DNA of 64,000 bases from Anaerohalosphaeraceae bacterium (GCA_037479115.1 JBBFLK010000002.1:84040-148039), one strand, 5' to 3'; shown: positions 34,274 through 43,674, numbered from the stretch's first letter. Numbers and translations are program-made. Notes: generated by a model not told the origin, from the letters alone.

Positions 34274-35455
34274 TTATTGGCAGAGTCCCGCCTGGCGGTG
34301 GCGGTTCAAAATGGTTTCCGCCAATTCATCCAAGGCCGTAAAGACGGCTTCGGTCGGATACCCTTTGGCGATAACCGGCGGCAGCATTTCCGCTTTCAGC
34401 CCGCTCAGCAGCGAGGTCATCTGCTCCGGCATTTTGCCGGCCCAGCCGTACGAGCCGATTAACCCGATAAAACGGGTTTTCGGCCGCAGGGCATTGACCA
34501 GCATCGCCGCATAGGCCGCATTGGGATGAGGCCCCGTCAGAACCGTCGGTGTAGCCAGAACCACCGTGGCCGCATCCACCAGAGAAATCGCCAGCTTCCC
34601 GACATCTCCGCCGGTAATATTGAACACCTGCACGCGGATATTCCGGGATGCCAGGGCCTCCGTGAAATACTCGACCATCCGACGGGTGCTGTCGTGCATC
34701 GAGACAAAGGCAAGCACCACTTCATTCTTGACATCATCGCTGATCCAGTCGCGATAAGCATCCATAATAAAGGACGGCTTGGGATAAACCGGTCCGTGAC
34801 TGGGGGCAATCAGACGAATATCGAGGGTTTCAATCTTCTTCATATTGCCCCGAATGGCCGAACGGAACGGCATCATAATCTCTGCATAATAGCGTTTGGC
34901 CGCCTCGTAAACCGTCGGTTCGTCCTCCACAAAAAGCCGGCTGGTCGCCTGATGCGAACCGAAAAAGTCGCAGCTGAACAAAATCCGGTCCTCCGGCAGC
35001 CAGGTGCACATCGTTTCCGGCCAATGCACCCACGGCGTGTAAATAAACCGAAGAGTCTTATCCCCCAAAGACAGCTCCTGACCGTCTTCGACGGTTATGA
35101 ACTGCTCTTCTTCCAGCCGCAGGTGGTCCATCAGCATCGTTTTGCATTTTGGATTGGTCACCACCTTGGCTTCCGGATACATCAAAAGCACATCAGGAAT
35201 ACTGCCGGAATGGTCCTGCTCGGCATGATGACTGATGACGTAATCCAGTTTCTCAATGCCTGCCTGAACCAGATGGTCAATCAGTTCGGAGGTCTTGGCC
35301 GGGTCAACTGTATCCAGCAAAGCAGTTTTCTGGCTGCCCTTTATCAGGTAGGCATTATAGCTGGTTCCATCCGGAAGCGGAATCAATTCATCAAAAAGCC
35401 GTCGGTCCCAATGCTGGACTCCCACAGCATACACACGTTCAGCCAGGGTGTTCAT
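34274..35455 (-). CDS. fprA: A-type flavodiiron protein (FprA-like oxygen/NO reductase)
   Basis: Reduces O2 to water (or NO) in anaerobes using reduced rubredoxin. The N-terminal metallo-beta-lactamase-like diiron domain (about 1-250) has the ligand set HHAEQDH, VHWPETM, the Asp in SCDFFGSH and the His in APSHGPV. The C-terminal flavodoxin domain (about 255-393) has SMHDSTRRM as phosphate loop and a GSYGWAGK flavin loop. The length of 393 residues is standard for class A. Rubredoxin lies in the same strand island and is the probable donor. It starts 27 bases after tpx. Confidence 0.95.
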   Translation of the reverse strand: MNTLAERVYAVGVQHWDRRLFDELIPLPDGTSYNAYLIKGSQKTALLDTVDPAKTSELIDHLVQAGIEKLDYVISHHAEQDHSGSIPDVLLMYPEAKVVTNPKCKTMLMDHLRLEEEQFITVEDGQELSLGDKTLRFIYTPWVHWPETMCTWLPEDRILFSCDFFGSHQATSRLFVEDEPTVYEAAKRYYAEIMMPFRSAIRGNMKKIETLDIRLIAPSHGPVYPKPSFIMDAYRDWISDDVKNEVVLAFVSMHDSTRRMVEYFTEALASRNIRVQVFNITGGDVGKLAISLVDAATVVLATPTVLTGPHPNAAYAAMLVNALRPKTRFIGLIGSYGWAGKMPEQMTSLLSGLKAEMLPPVIAKGYPTEAVFTALDELAETILNRHRQAGLCQ

Positions 35456-35482
35456 CGGATTTCTCCTGAAAAGCGAAACATC

Positions 35483-36085
35483 TTATCGCATCATAGACAA
35501 AACATTCAGCACAGCATCATAATCCGGCTCAGTCGCCACTTCAGGCACCAGCTGGATATAGACAACTTTGCCGTTTTTGTCGGCGATGATAACAGAACGA
35601 GCCAGCAGATGCAGTTCTTTGATCAGCAAACCAGTTGCCTTGGCAAAAGCCGCTTCTTTGTAATCGGAGGCCACCCGCACATGCTCTGCACCAGCGGCAC
35701 CGCACCAGCGTTTCTGGGCAAACGGCAGGTCCATGCTCACCGTCAAAACAGCCGCTTTGCCGGCGAGTTTTTTGGCTTCCTCGTTGAACCGCCTCGTCTG
35801 CAGATCGCAGATGCCGGTATCCAGAGAAGGTACGGTAGAAAGAATCAGGGTCTGGCCGCGAAAATCAGACAGTTTGACATCCGACAAATCCGGTGCCGTC
35901 AGCACCACATCGGGAAGCGGGTCATTTACGTTCAATTCCCTGCCTACCAGCGTCAAAGGTGCCCCTTTAAATGTAATCAGCCCTTTTCGTTCCTGCATAA
36001 TCTCATCCCTTTCCGTTCTGCAGCCGGATTTAAGCAGAACAAGCAAAATTAGCGCTGAAATCGTTTTTTTCATCTTTTTTCCCAT
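35483..36085 (-). CDS. tpx: Thiol peroxidase (Tpx) with N-terminal hydrophobic extension
   Basis: Atypical 2-Cys peroxiredoxin. The peroxidatic Cys is in PSLDTGICDLQTRRFN and the resolving Cys in RWCGAAGAEH, both as in Tpx. Instead of starting at MQERKGLITFKG (residue 30), the frame opens with MKKTISALILLVLLKSGC, a signal-peptide-like stretch, with two ATGs at 36085 and 36073 near a GGAGGG site. If used, the enzyme would be exported or lipid-anchored; the -3 residue of the lipobox is Lys, which is poor. A start at the internal Met would give the normal cytoplasmic Tpx. Downstream of rbr, upstream of fprA. Confidence 0.9.
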   Translation of the reverse strand: MGKKMKKTISALILLVLLKSGCRTERDEIMQERKGLITFKGAPLTLVGRELNVNDPLPDVVLTAPDLSDVKLSDFRGQTLILSTVPSLDTGICDLQTRRFNEEAKKLAGKAAVLTVSMDLPFAQKRWCGAAGAEHVRVASDYKEAAFAKATGLLIKELHLLARSVIIADKNGKVVYIQLVPEVATEPDYDAVLNVLSMMR

Positions 36086-36100
36086 CCCTCCAGGAAGCCC

Positions 36101-36119
36101 GACCGACTGGGGGTCGGTC
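36101..36119. repeat. Hairpin between rbr and tpx
   Basis: GACCGAC and GTCGGTC are perfect 7-bp arms with a TGGGG loop, and extra CCGAC/GTCGG copies follow. No T-tract is present; it may be an attenuator or mRNA-processing hairpin inside the operon. Confidence 0.5.
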
Positions 36120-36174
36120 AGTCGGCCGGAACGTTCCTGAAAGGCAAACCGTCCCCTCCGGCTTGGTTATGTCA

Positions 36175-36747
36175 TTAGTAATTCACCGCTTCCAGCTCAA
36201 AGAACGCCTGCGGATGAGCACAGGCCGGACAGGTTCCCGGGGCCTCGAGCCCTTCGTGGACATATCCGCAGTTTCTGCAGACCCAGCGCTGCGGCTTGGA
36301 ACGCTTGAAAACCTTTCCTTCCTTCACATTGGCCTGCAAAGCCAGATAACGATCACGATGTCTGGCTTCCGCCACCGCTATCTTGCGGAATACACCGGCA
36401 ATTTCCTTAAATCCTTCCTCTTCCGCCGTTTTGGCAAATTCCGGATACATCACGGTTGTTTCGTAGTTTTCCCCATGGGCCGCATGGGCCAGATTCTGTT
36501 CGGTAGTCCCAATCACACCGGCCGGAAAAGCAGCACAAATTTCTACCTCACCGCCTTCCAGGAACTTGAACAGACGTTTGGCATGTTCTTTTTCCTGTTC
36601 GGCCGTTTCCATAAAGATGGCGGCTATCTGTTCATAGCCTTCCTTTTTGGCCTGACTGGCAAAATACGTGTACCGATTGCGGGCCTGAGATTCTCCGGCA
36701 AAAGCCGTCAGCAAGTTCTTTTCCGTCTTGGTTCCTTTCACTGACAT
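36175..36747 (-). CDS. rbr: Rubrerythrin
   Basis: Peroxide-reducing diiron protein with a C-terminal rubredoxin domain. The ferritin-like part has the diiron ligands in [38 protein letters not shown] and AEARHRDRY. The rubredoxin end has [10 protein letters not shown] and [12 protein letters not shown]. The length of 190 residues is typical. The ATG at 36747 ([11 protein letters not shown]) overlaps the perR stop region by about 10 bases. Located directly after perR, so it is a probable PerR target in this anaerobe. Confidence 0.95.
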   Translation of the reverse strand: MSVKGTKTEKNLLTAFAGESQARNRYTYFASQAKKEGYEQIAAIFMETAEQEKEHAKRLFKFLEGGEVEICAAFPAGVIGTTEQNLAHAAHGENYETTVMYPEFAKTAEEEGFKEIAGVFRKIAVAEARHRDRYLALQANVKEGKVFKRSKPQRWVCRNCGYVHEGLEAPGTCPACAHPQAFFELEAVNY

Positions 36748-37226
36748 ACTGCACTTCTCCCTTCTTCTAACTGTTCTTTTTGTTCCAAACAACGTTTACA
36801 GATACCCTCAAAATAAACGCTTTTTCGCAAAACCGTACATTGGTCCGCCAAACAGGACGGAACTTCAATTTTCTCGAATGGTTCATATTGAAAATCGATG
36901 ATGGTGCCGCACCGCAGGCACCGGAAATGCTGGTGGTCTTCCAGCCCGCCGTCATAACGTTTCGGCTGGCCGGTCCCTTCCACCAGAAAAGCCGCCCCGA
37001 TTTGGAGCAGAGTATTGAGTGTTCGGTTGACCGTATCCAGAGAAATGCTCGGCATCTCTTGTCGAACCTGCCGATAAACCTCTTCGGCCGTCGGGTGGTC
37101 TCTGGACTCGAGCAAAACCTTAAAGACCCCCAAACGCTGCGGGGTAATCTTTAACCCTTTGGACCGGCAGAGGGTTTCGAAGTCTTTCAGCCTTTCCTCA
37201 ATTGTTTTTACAGTCTCTTTGGACAT
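36738..37226 (-). CDS. perR: Fur-family peroxide regulator (PerR-like)
   Basis: A metal-dependent repressor with an N-terminal winged helix ([12 protein letters not shown] and [27 protein letters not shown]). In the C-terminal dimerisation domain the metal site [16 protein letters not shown] and the CxxC pairs CLRC and CKRCLEQ are present. It is grouped as PerR rather than Fur because it heads a rubrerythrin-Tpx-FprA-ferritin run; the sensing His/Asp set cannot be fully verified. The stop overlaps the rbr start. Upstream DNA carries a palindrome and direct repeats. Confidence 0.88.
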   Translation of the reverse strand: MSKETVKTIEERLKDFETLCRSKGLKITPQRLGVFKVLLESRDHPTAEEVYRQVRQEMPSISLDTVNRTLNTLLQIGAAFLVEGTGQPKRYDGGLEDHQHFRCLRCGTIIDFQYEPFEKIEVPSCLADQCTVLRKSVYFEGICKRCLEQKEQLEEGRSAVCQ

Positions 37227-37242
37227 CGATTTTATTTTTTTA

Positions 37243-37281
37243 ACTAATTAGTATATGTTCTTATTTAGTTTTTGTTCTTAT
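37243..37281. promoter_or_regulatory. Candidate operator region upstream of perR
   Basis: ACTAATTAGT (37243-37252) is a perfect 10-bp palindrome 17 bases from the perR start. GTTCTTAT occurs twice as a direct repeat (37257-37264 and 37274-37281). The AT-rich palindrome loosely recalls PerR boxes (TTATAATnATTATAA) but is not a match. Confidence 0.4.
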
Positions 37282-37324
37282 GCAAGTTAAATTTTTGTTA
37301 AAAAATGCAAAAAGAGCACATTCT

Positions 37325-37972
37325 CTAAAGAGACTGAAACTGAATATCAACGCAAGTCCCGTTTATCTCAGCGGTTGCGTAAAGCCCATTTTTAAAAGGG
37401 CCGGGATTTACAAGAATTGTTCTGCCGATTTTGTCTTTGGATACGGCTTCATGAATATGACCCGAAACGGCAAGAATCGGCTCTGTCTCCATAATAAAAG
37501 TTCGTATGGCACGGCTACCTGTATGCTGACCTTGCGCAAATTTGTCCACAGATGTATTGAATGCAGGCTGATGGGAAACAAATACAAAAGGCAAGCTCGG
37601 CTTCAAAGCAGATTTTATCTTTTGGAGAGTCTTTAGAAAAGGAGAATTTGGATATTCTCTGTCTTGGTTAAATACCGACGGTTCTGTTCCGCTTATCCCT
37701 GCGAAACAAAAATTCTGATGTTCCACCACGATTCCATCCAGCAACGCTCCCCTGTCCTTCAGAAGCTCTGCAACGCCGGAAGGGTCGCAATTTCCCGAAA
37801 CACCCAAAACAACCGGACAATGCTCCTCCAGAACAGATAATATTTCGCGGACTTTCTCCAATCCGCCGAAATTCGCAATGTCTCCGGCCAAAAGCACTGC
37901 GTCATGGCCTCCCGCGACAGCATCCAGGCCTTCGACTCTGTTATGCAAATCTGCCAACAGTAAAAGTCTCAC
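37325..37972 (-). CDS. Calcineurin-like metallophosphoesterase (YfcE type)
   Basis: A compact dimetal phosphoesterase or phosphodiesterase of about 215 residues. Metal-ligand motifs are ADLHN, GDIANFGG, GNCD, SHQP and GHIHEA, the full YfcE-like set. The start is probably the GTG at 37972, which gives VRLLLLADLHN right at the first strand; the open frame extends back to 38026 without family similarity. No signal peptide. It is divergent from aroF and not part of the perR operon, which reads from the other side of a 98-base gap. Substrate unknown. Confidence 0.87.
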   Translation of the reverse strand: MRLLLLADLHNRVEGLDAVAGGHDAVLLAGDIANFGGLEKVREILSVLEEHCPVVLGVSGNCDPSGVAELLKDRGALLDGIVVEHQNFCFAGISGTEPSVFNQDREYPNSPFLKTLQKIKSALKPSLPFVFVSHQPAFNTSVDKFAQGQHTGSRAIRTFIMETEPILAVSGHIHEAVSKDKIGRTILVNPGPFKNGLYATAEINGTCVDIQFQSL

Positions 37973-38048
37973 AGTAACCCCGTTTTTCGCCTTTGAAATT
38001 CTATCCCGTCCCGTCAGCAGGGTCAAAATCTTTCCGTTTTTTGTTTCC

Positions 38049-38077
38049 TTGAAAAAAAAGTCATCCGATGATAGGAT
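38049..38077 (+). promoter_or_regulatory. aroF promoter
   Basis: TTGAAA and TAGGAT are 17 bases apart, 44 bases before the aroF ATG. Confidence 0.5.
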
Positions 38078-38120
38078 TTTTTCTTTTCACGAAAACCATT
38101 AATTCCGGAAAGATACGAAT

Positions 38121-39140
38121 ATGATTGTCGTAATGAAACCGGGGGCGACGGAAGCCCAGATTCAGCACGTCGTCAAATTGGTCCGAGAGTACGGGCTGAA
38201 AGAACATATTATTTACGGCACAGACCGCACCGTAATTGCCTGTTTAGGCGACAAACGGGCTGTGGACAAAGGAGCCATCGAAAATGCCCCGATGGTGGAA
38301 AAGATTGTGCCGATTCTGGCTCCCTACAAAATGGCTTCGCTGGAAGTCAAAAAAGAACGCACGATTATCCCCATCGGTCCTCGGCAGTTTCCCATCGGCG
38401 GCACCAAAATCGGCGTCATCGCCGGTCCCTGCGCCGTCGAAAGCCGCGAGCAGGTCCTTCAGACCGCCCGCCAGGCGGCCGCGGCCGGATGCATCGGCTT
38501 TCGCGGCGGGGCCTTCAAGCCGCGAACAAGCCCGTACAGCCATCAGGGCCTGGGCAAAAAGGGCCTGGAACTGCTGGCGGAAGCCAGACAGGAAACCGGA
38601 TTGGCCATCGTAACCGAAGTAGTGGGGCTGGAACAAATCGAAGAAGTGCTTCCGGTGGCCGATGTTCTGCAAATCGGCGCCCGCAATATGCAGCATTATC
38701 CGCTGCTGGAAGCCGTCGGCCAAACGAAAAAGCCGGTTCTGCTGAAACGAGGGATGAGCGCCACGCTGGATGAGTTTCTTCTGGCCGCCGAGTACATTAT
38801 CAACGCCGGCAACCCAAACGTAATTCTCTGCGAGCGGGGTATTCGAACATTTGAAACCTATGTCCGCAACACGCTGCCGCTGGCCATTATTCCTGCCCTG
38901 CGGGAACGGACCCACCTGCCGGTTGTCGTCGACCCGTCTCACGGAACCGGCCACGCCTATATGGTGCCTTCGATGAGTCTGGCTGCTGTGGCCGCCGGAG
39001 CCGACGGGCTGCTGATTGAGTGCCATCCTGACCCGGAACACGCCGTATCCGACGGAGCCCAGTCCATCACTCCGGAGACGCTGAATCGCCTGATAATGCA
39101 GCTTCGAAAAGTTGCTCAGGCCGTTGACCGGGATTTATAA
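38121..39140 (+). CDS. aroF: 3-deoxy-7-phosphoheptulonate synthase (AroF/KDO8P-like type)
   Basis: Commits carbon to aromatic amino acids. N-terminal ferredoxin-like regulatory domain (about 1-75, [15 protein letters not shown] and [11 protein letters not shown]), as in the Thermotoga enzyme where it senses Tyr or Phe. The barrel carries [36 protein letters not shown] and DPSHGTGHA. The length of 339 residues fits. Its last six bases overlap convergently with the regulator gene that follows on the other strand. The next steps of the pathway (dehydroquinase/shikimate dehydrogenase) are encoded at 13-15 kb. Confidence 0.96.
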   Translation: MIVVMKPGATEAQIQHVVKLVREYGLKEHIIYGTDRTVIACLGDKRAVDKGAIENAPMVEKIVPILAPYKMASLEVKKERTIIPIGPRQFPIGGTKIGVIAGPCAVESREQVLQTARQAAAAGCIGFRGGAFKPRTSPYSHQGLGKKGLELLAEARQETGLAIVTEVVGLEQIEEVLPVADVLQIGARNMQHYPLLEAVGQTKKPVLLKRGMSATLDEFLLAAEYIINAGNPNVILCERGIRTFETYVRNTLPLAIIPALRERTHLPVVVDPSHGTGHAYMVPSMSLAAVAAGADGLLIECHPDPEHAVSDGAQSITPETLNRLIMQLRKVAQAVDRDL

Positions 39141-40583
39141 GTTGTATTCTTTGATTTTCCGGTAGAGGGTGCGCTCCCCGATTTTCAAAATCCGCGCCGC
39201 CTCTGCACGGTTGTGTCCGGTCTTCTCGAGCGTCCGCCGGATGTGTTCCCGTTCGACTTCCTCCAGCGATTTGCCGGACATTTCCTCAAAAAAGGAATCT
39301 CCTGCGGAAGCATTCGAGGCAAAGGCATTAAGAATCATCGGTTCTTCCGGCGGATTTTCTCCGGCCGGCAGCGGCGTCTCCGTGGGCGATTCCCGGACGG
39401 CTGGAGCCGGCGCCTCCAGCTGTTTCAAGCGGGAGATTTCCGGCGGCAAATCCTGCAAATCGAGAATGTCCTTCTCACACAGAACCACCATGGTTCGCAC
39501 CACATTCCGCAGCTGGCGAATATTTCCCGGCCAGGAATAGGCCATCAGCGCCCGCATCGCCGGTTCGGTAATCAGATGAATATCCCGCCCCGTATCCTCG
39601 CAGGCTTCTTTGAGAAAGTAGCCGAACAATTCCGGGATATCCTGCGGGCGTTTGCGCAGCGGAGGCAGCGTGACCGCCGCTTCTTTGATGCGGAAATACA
39701 AATCCTGGCGAAATTTTTTCTGCTCGACCAGGGCCGCCAGGTCGTGATTGGTGGCACTGATCACCCGAACATCCACGACAATCGAATGGCTGGACCCTAC
39801 CGGACGAATGACTCCGTCTTCGAGAACGCGGAGCAGTTTAGCCTGCATCGGCAAGGGCATATCGCCGATTTCATCCAGAAAAAGGGTGCCGCCGTCGGCT
39901 ATCTGAAAAAGCCCTTTGCGGTCGCTGGTCGCCCCCGTAAAAGCCCCCTTGACATGGCCGAACAGCTCGCTTTCCAAAAGCGTTTCCGCCAGACCGGCAC
40001 AGTTAATCGGACAAAAAGGACCGTCCTTCCGCCGGGAATTTTCGTGCAGCGCTCGTGCCGTCAGCTCCTTGCCGGTGCCGGATTCCCCTTCAATCAGAAC
40101 GCTCAAATCCGTAGGAGCCACACGACGAAGAATGCGATAGACACTCTGCATCAGAGGGCTTCGGCTGTGCACGCCGGGAAAGACAAAGTCATCAACCCAG
40201 CGAGCCTGCAGCGCATCCGGAACGGCCTGCTCCACCAGAGTACGCAGCTGCTCCGGGGCAATGGGTTTTACCAGAAAGTCCCAGGCGCCTCTTCGTATGG
40301 CCTGCTTGCAGGCATCTATAGAAGCCGAAGAGGTCGTAATGACAACCGGTATCCCGGCGCGGCGGGCTTTGACGGCTTCCAGCAGGACAAAACCGTCCGT
40401 TCCTCCGTTCAGATTGAGGTCGCACAGCACCAGACAGATGCTCCCCTCGTTTTGAAGGGCATCGAGGGCCTGCCGGGTCGTCTGGGCCCAGAGAACCCGC
40501 AGCATATCCGGAAACAGTTCCTCAAGCTGCTCTGCCTGCCGGCGCTCTTCATCTGCAACCAAAATAACCGGCTTTTTTCCCAT
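39135..40583 (-). CDS. NtrC-type sigma-54-dependent response regulator
   Basis: Receiver (about 1-125, phospho-Asp in [11 protein letters not shown], Thr/Ser in ITTSSAS, Lys in LVKPIAPE), AAA+ domain (about 145-385) with Walker A GESGTGKE, the sigma-54 contact GAFTGA, Walker [10 protein letters not shown] and the Arg finger region, and a C-terminal Fis-type helix-turn-helix (about 440-482, [21 protein letters not shown]). A Pro/Glu-rich linker of about 50 residues joins the last two. It is unpaired with any kinase in this window. The HTH end is convergent with aroF. Confidence 0.95.
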   Translation of the reverse strand: MGKKPVILVADEERRQAEQLEELFPDMLRVLWAQTTRQALDALQNEGSICLVLCDLNLNGGTDGFVLLEAVKARRAGIPVVITTSSASIDACKQAIRRGAWDFLVKPIAPEQLRTLVEQAVPDALQARWVDDFVFPGVHSRSPLMQSVYRILRRVAPTDLSVLIEGESGTGKELTARALHENSRRKDGPFCPINCAGLAETLLESELFGHVKGAFTGATSDRKGLFQIADGGTLFLDEIGDMPLPMQAKLLRVLEDGVIRPVGSSHSIVVDVRVISATNHDLAALVEQKKFRQDLYFRIKEAAVTLPPLRKRPQDIPELFGYFLKEACEDTGRDIHLITEPAMRALMAYSWPGNIRQLRNVVRTMVVLCEKDILDLQDLPPEISRLKQLEAPAPAVRESPTETPLPAGENPPEEPMILNAFASNASAGDSFFEEMSGKSLEEVEREHIRRTLEKTGHNRAEAARILKIGERTLYRKIKEYNL

Positions 40584-40598
40584 TGTGCATTCGGAAAA

Positions 40599-40871
40599 CT
40601 ACTTCTCTTCCTTTTCCTGCAATGACTTCGGAACGGCCTTTTCGGAAGCCGGCTTGTCTTTGCGGACCGGTTTGCCGATCACGCGTACGTTTCGCCCCTG
40701 AAAACCTTTGGGGGTCTGCACCAATTCATATTCAACGAGCTGGTCATGAACCAGACGCCGATATCCTTCCTGCAGAATCGCGGTATAATGGACAAATACA
40801 TCGTTCCCGTCCGGTCCGTAAATAAAACCGAAACCCTTGACAGGATCAAACCACTTCACCGTCCCTGTCAT
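40599..40871 (-). CDS. Cold-shock domain protein with charged C-terminal tail
   Basis: A single cold-shock domain: TGTVKWFDPVKGFGFI with RNP1 KGFGFI, and RNP2 as DVFVHYTAI. After the domain (about 65) a Lys/Glu-rich tail of some 25 residues (KPVRKDKPASEKAVPKSLQE) extends it to 90 residues. RNA/ssDNA chaperone activity is expected. The ATG at 40871 is chosen because it starts the fold; the upstream frame to 40955 has no similarity. Located between the sigma-54 regulator and pnp. Confidence 0.93.
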   Translation of the reverse strand: MTGTVKWFDPVKGFGFIYGPDGNDVFVHYTAILQEGYRRLVHDQLVEYELVQTPKGFQGRNVRVIGKPVRKDKPASEKAVPKSLQEKEEK

Positions 40872-40991
40872 TCTTGTCCCTCCTTCTGCGCACACAAAGA
40901 GGTCTTTGGTTGTTGAGCCCGAGTTTCTCTGCCGCCGCCCCCCAAAAAGCAACACCGCTGCTCTTTTCGAGACGGCAGACCTTCACCGAAT

Positions 40992-43106
40992 TTACTTTTT
41001 CTCGCTGATTCCTTTTTCCTGCAGGACGGCTTTCCGACTCAACTTAAAGCGCCCCTGCTCATCAATCGAAATCAGTTTGACATCAATGGTATCTCCGACC
41101 TTGCAGACGTCCTGGACATTCTTGACATACCCATCCGACAATTCGCTGATATGACAGAGTCCTTCAACGCCGGGGGTAATCTCGACAAAGACGCCGAAAT
41201 CCTTGGCCGCCACAACTTTGGCATTGCGGTAAATGCGTCCGACCTGCGGCGGGGTCGTCATCGCCTCGATAATATCCCGTGCGACCAGATGTCCGTCGCC
41301 GCCGACACAGCTGATGGAAATCGTGCCGTCCTCTTCAATTTCAATCAGCGAACCGGTCTGCTCCTGAATGCTCTTGACCATCTTGCCGGACGGCCCGATG
41401 ACCTTGCCGATGTATTCCGGATCAATCTTGATGGTAATAATCTTCGGAGCGTAAGGACTTAAGGCCGGGCGCGGTTTTTCAATTGTCTGCTTCATAATCT
41501 CCAGAATCTGCAGCCGTGCCTGACGGGCCCGCTCCATTGCCGCCACCATAATCTCATGCGGAAGTCCTTCGGCCTTGATATCCAGCTGGATGGCGGTAAT
41601 TCCCGTATCCGTTCCGGCAATCTTGAAATCCATATCGCCGTAATGGTCTTCGTCCCCGATAATATCGGTCAGAAGCTCATAGCGAGTCCCTTCCGTAACC
41701 AGTCCAATGGAAATACCGGCCACCGGCTTGAGAATCGGCACTCCCGCATCCATCAGGGCCAGCGTGCCGCCGCAGACAGAAGCCATCGAGCTGGAGCCGT
41801 TCGATTCGGTAATATCCGAGACGATTTTGATGGTATAGGGAAAATCTTCCTCTTTGGGCTTGACCTGCTCGAGAGCCTTCTCCGCCAGGGCGCCGTGTCC
41901 GATTTCCCGACGGCTGGGGCCGCGTACCGGACGCACTTCGCCCACACAAAACGGCGGGAAATTGTAATGAAGCATGAAACTTTGTGCATATTCCTCCGTC
42001 AGGCCGTCAATCGTCTGCTCATCCCGACCGGTTCCGAGCGTGCAGGTAACCAGCGCCTGGGTTTCTCCGCGGGTAAAGAGCGCTGAGCCGTGGGAGCGAG
42101 GCAGCAGACCAACCTGACAGGAAATCGGACGAAGCTCCGTAAAACTGCGTCCATCGGGGCGCTTGCCCTCCAGCAGGAGTTTGCGGACTTCGGCCCGCTG
42201 AACCTTTTCGAGAATGCGTTTGACATCCCGAAGGGTTGCCCGGGGTTCCGCATTTTCCGGCATAACATATTCGGCGACAATCTGCTCTGCAATCGCCTCA
42301 AGGGCCTGTTTTCGCTCTGCTTTTTGGCGAATCTGATAGGCCTGACGATAGGCCGACGCGGTTTTTTCCGTAATTTCCGCAACCAGCTGCGGGTCCAGCT
42401 CCGAGACCGTCATCTCCTTTTCCTGTCCGCAGCGAGCTGCCAGCTCATCAATCAAATCACAAACCTGACGCACCACCTGATGGGCCTGTGCAATGGCCTC
42501 GGCGGCCTCGTTTTCGGGAATCTGTTTGGCATCCACCTCAATCATATTCACCGCTTCCCGACGTCCGGCCAGCACGAGATTAAAATCACTTTTTTCCCGC
42601 TCGTCATAGGTGGGGAAAAAGATGTATTTGCCGTCTACACGGCTCAGTCGGCAAGCCCCGACCGGCCCCAGGAAGGGTACTTTGCTGATTGCCAGCGCGG
42701 CACTGGAAGCAATCATCGCCAGCACATCGGGGTCATAGAGAGGGTCGGCGCTGAGAACTGTAGCAATAATCTGAACCTCATTGAAATACCCGTCCGGAAA
42801 CAAAGGCCGAATCGGGCGGTCAATCATTCGAGCCGTCAAAATTTCCTTGGTCGTCGGGCGGCCTTCCCGTTTAATAAAACCGCCGGGGAATCGGCCTGCC
42901 GCACTGTATTTTTCCCGGTATTCCACATTCAGGGGAAAATAGTCAATATCCTCTGACCGCTGTTCCGCTGAAACGACTGTGGATAAGACCATCGTTTGGC
43001 CGATTTGGGCGACAACCGCTCCGTGGGCCTGGCGGGCAATCTGGCCGGTTTCCAGCGAGAGCATCTTGCCGCCGATTAACTTTTCAACTCTATGAATTGA
43101 GAACAT
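40992..43106 (-). CDS. pnp: Polynucleotide phosphorylase
   Basis: 3'-to-5' phosphorolytic exoribonuclease. Two RNase PH domains (about 10-230 and 320-545) with an alpha-helical domain between. The first carries PGGFIKREGRPTTKE and the second the catalytic FTRGETQALVTCTLG and GDMDFKIAGTDTGITAIQLD. A KH domain (about 555-615, IGPSGKMVKSIQEQTG) and an S1 domain (about 620-690, VVAAKDFGVFVEITPGVEG) follow. The length of 704 residues is normal. Downstream of rpsO, as in E. coli, with a strong hairpin in the gap that may be an autoregulatory processing site. Confidence 0.97.
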   Translation of the reverse strand: MFSIHRVEKLIGGKMLSLETGQIARQAHGAVVAQIGQTMVLSTVVSAEQRSEDIDYFPLNVEYREKYSAAGRFPGGFIKREGRPTTKEILTARMIDRPIRPLFPDGYFNEVQIIATVLSADPLYDPDVLAMIASSAALAISKVPFLGPVGACRLSRVDGKYIFFPTYDEREKSDFNLVLAGRREAVNMIEVDAKQIPENEAAEAIAQAHQVVRQVCDLIDELAARCGQEKEMTVSELDPQLVAEITEKTASAYRQAYQIRQKAERKQALEAIAEQIVAEYVMPENAEPRATLRDVKRILEKVQRAEVRKLLLEGKRPDGRSFTELRPISCQVGLLPRSHGSALFTRGETQALVTCTLGTGRDEQTIDGLTEEYAQSFMLHYNFPPFCVGEVRPVRGPSRREIGHGALAEKALEQVKPKEEDFPYTIKIVSDITESNGSSSMASVCGGTLALMDAGVPILKPVAGISIGLVTEGTRYELLTDIIGDEDHYGDMDFKIAGTDTGITAIQLDIKAEGLPHEIMVAAMERARQARLQILEIMKQTIEKPRPALSPYAPKIITIKIDPEYIGKVIGPSGKMVKSIQEQTGSLIEIEEDGTISISCVGGDGHLVARDIIEAMTTPPQVGRIYRNAKVVAAKDFGVFVEITPGVEGLCHISELSDGYVKNVQDVCKVGDTIDVKLISIDEQGRFKLSRKAVLQEKGISEKK

Positions 43107-43162
43107 TCGATTTATCCTAACAAATACCCTACTTTTTCTTGTCTATCTACAAACTCCACTTT

Positions 43163-43190
43163 CTCCGCAAGACGAAATTGTCTTTTGGAG
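43163..43190. repeat. Hairpin in the rpsO-pnp spacer
   Basis: CTCCGCAAGAC and GTCTTTTGGAG pair over 11 positions (one mismatch, one wobble) with a GAAATT loop. It is just downstream of the rpsO stop at 43215 and 57 bases before the pnp start at 43106. Known E. coli pnp carries an RNase III hairpin at this place. Confidence 0.6.
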
Positions 43191-43214
43191 AGTCCCGAAA
43201 AACAGAAAAGGGCC

Positions 43215-43481
43215 CTATTTTCGGAGCCCCAGACGTGAAATGATGTTGCGGTAACGGTTGATATCCTTGTTCCGGATATACTTGAGCAAGGAAGACCGTG
43301 TCCCAACCATTTTCAAAAGCCCTCGCCGGGACGAGTGATCTTTTGGGTGAGTTTTCAGATGTTCCGTCAGTTCGTTGATGCGTCCTGTCAAAATGGCAAT
43401 CTGGACTTCCGGCGAACCGGTGTCTTTCTCATTCGTTTTGTACTCAGAGATGATTTTTCCCTTCATTTCTTTTGTTAACAT
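43215..43481 (-). CDS. rpsO: 30S ribosomal protein S15
   Basis: 88-residue S15, binding 16S rRNA helices 20-22. The sequence runs [15 protein letters not shown], then [17 protein letters not shown] and [20 protein letters not shown], all signature S15. Directly upstream of pnp, the usual bacterial gene pair. A promoter and a 5' leader with a small hairpin precede it, which fits the well-known autoregulation of S15. Confidence 0.97.
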   Translation of the reverse strand: MLTKEMKGKIISEYKTNEKDTGSPEVQIAILTGRINELTEHLKTHPKDHSSRRGLLKMVGTRSSLLKYIRNKDINRYRNIISRLGLRK

Positions 43482-43509
43482 CTTCGTCTTTGCCTTTCTA
43501 CTGCGACCC

Positions 43510-43526
43510 GGAGCCCCAATAGCTCC
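43510..43526 (-). promoter_or_regulatory. Small hairpin in the rpsO leader
   Basis: GGAGC and GCTCC pair around a 7-base loop 29 bases before the rpsO ATG. Its place and size allow an S15-binding leader element, but no specific class is recognised. Confidence 0.35.
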
Positions 43527-43582
43527 TTAAGTCTTTTCTCTCGCTTACCTTACATCCATTTTCTCGTTTGTCTCGAATCGGC

Positions 43583-43610
43583 ATTATAACAAATTAAACG
43601 GAATTATCAA
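43583..43610 (-). promoter_or_regulatory. rpsO-pnp promoter
   Basis: On the minus strand TTGATA (43605-43610) and TATAAT (43583-43588) are 16 bases apart, close to consensus. Predicted leader about 95 bases. Confidence 0.7.
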
Positions 43611-43668
43611 CCGTTTTTTAACTGAGGGCGATTTTTCGAGAGGAACTTTCAACTTTTTGAAGGTCCGA

Positions 43669-43674
43669 TATAAT
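43669..43674 (+). promoter_or_regulatory. -10 element of nnrE
   Basis: A perfect TATAAT; the best -35-like block (TTCAAC near 43648) is weak. An in-frame ATG at 43673 overlaps it, so translation probably starts downstream. Confidence 0.5.

Noticed and set aside
34526..36052. A 508-residue plus-strand frame opposite fprA and tpx.
   Set aside because: Shadow of two firmly identified genes.
37280..37636. A 118-residue plus-strand ORF downstream of the perR control region.
   Set aside because: It is antisense to the phosphoesterase, whose GHIHEA and GNCD motifs are intact.
39213..40625. A 470-residue plus-strand frame opposite the NtrC-type regulator.
   Set aside because: Antisense shadow; the opposite strand has complete AAA+ motifs.
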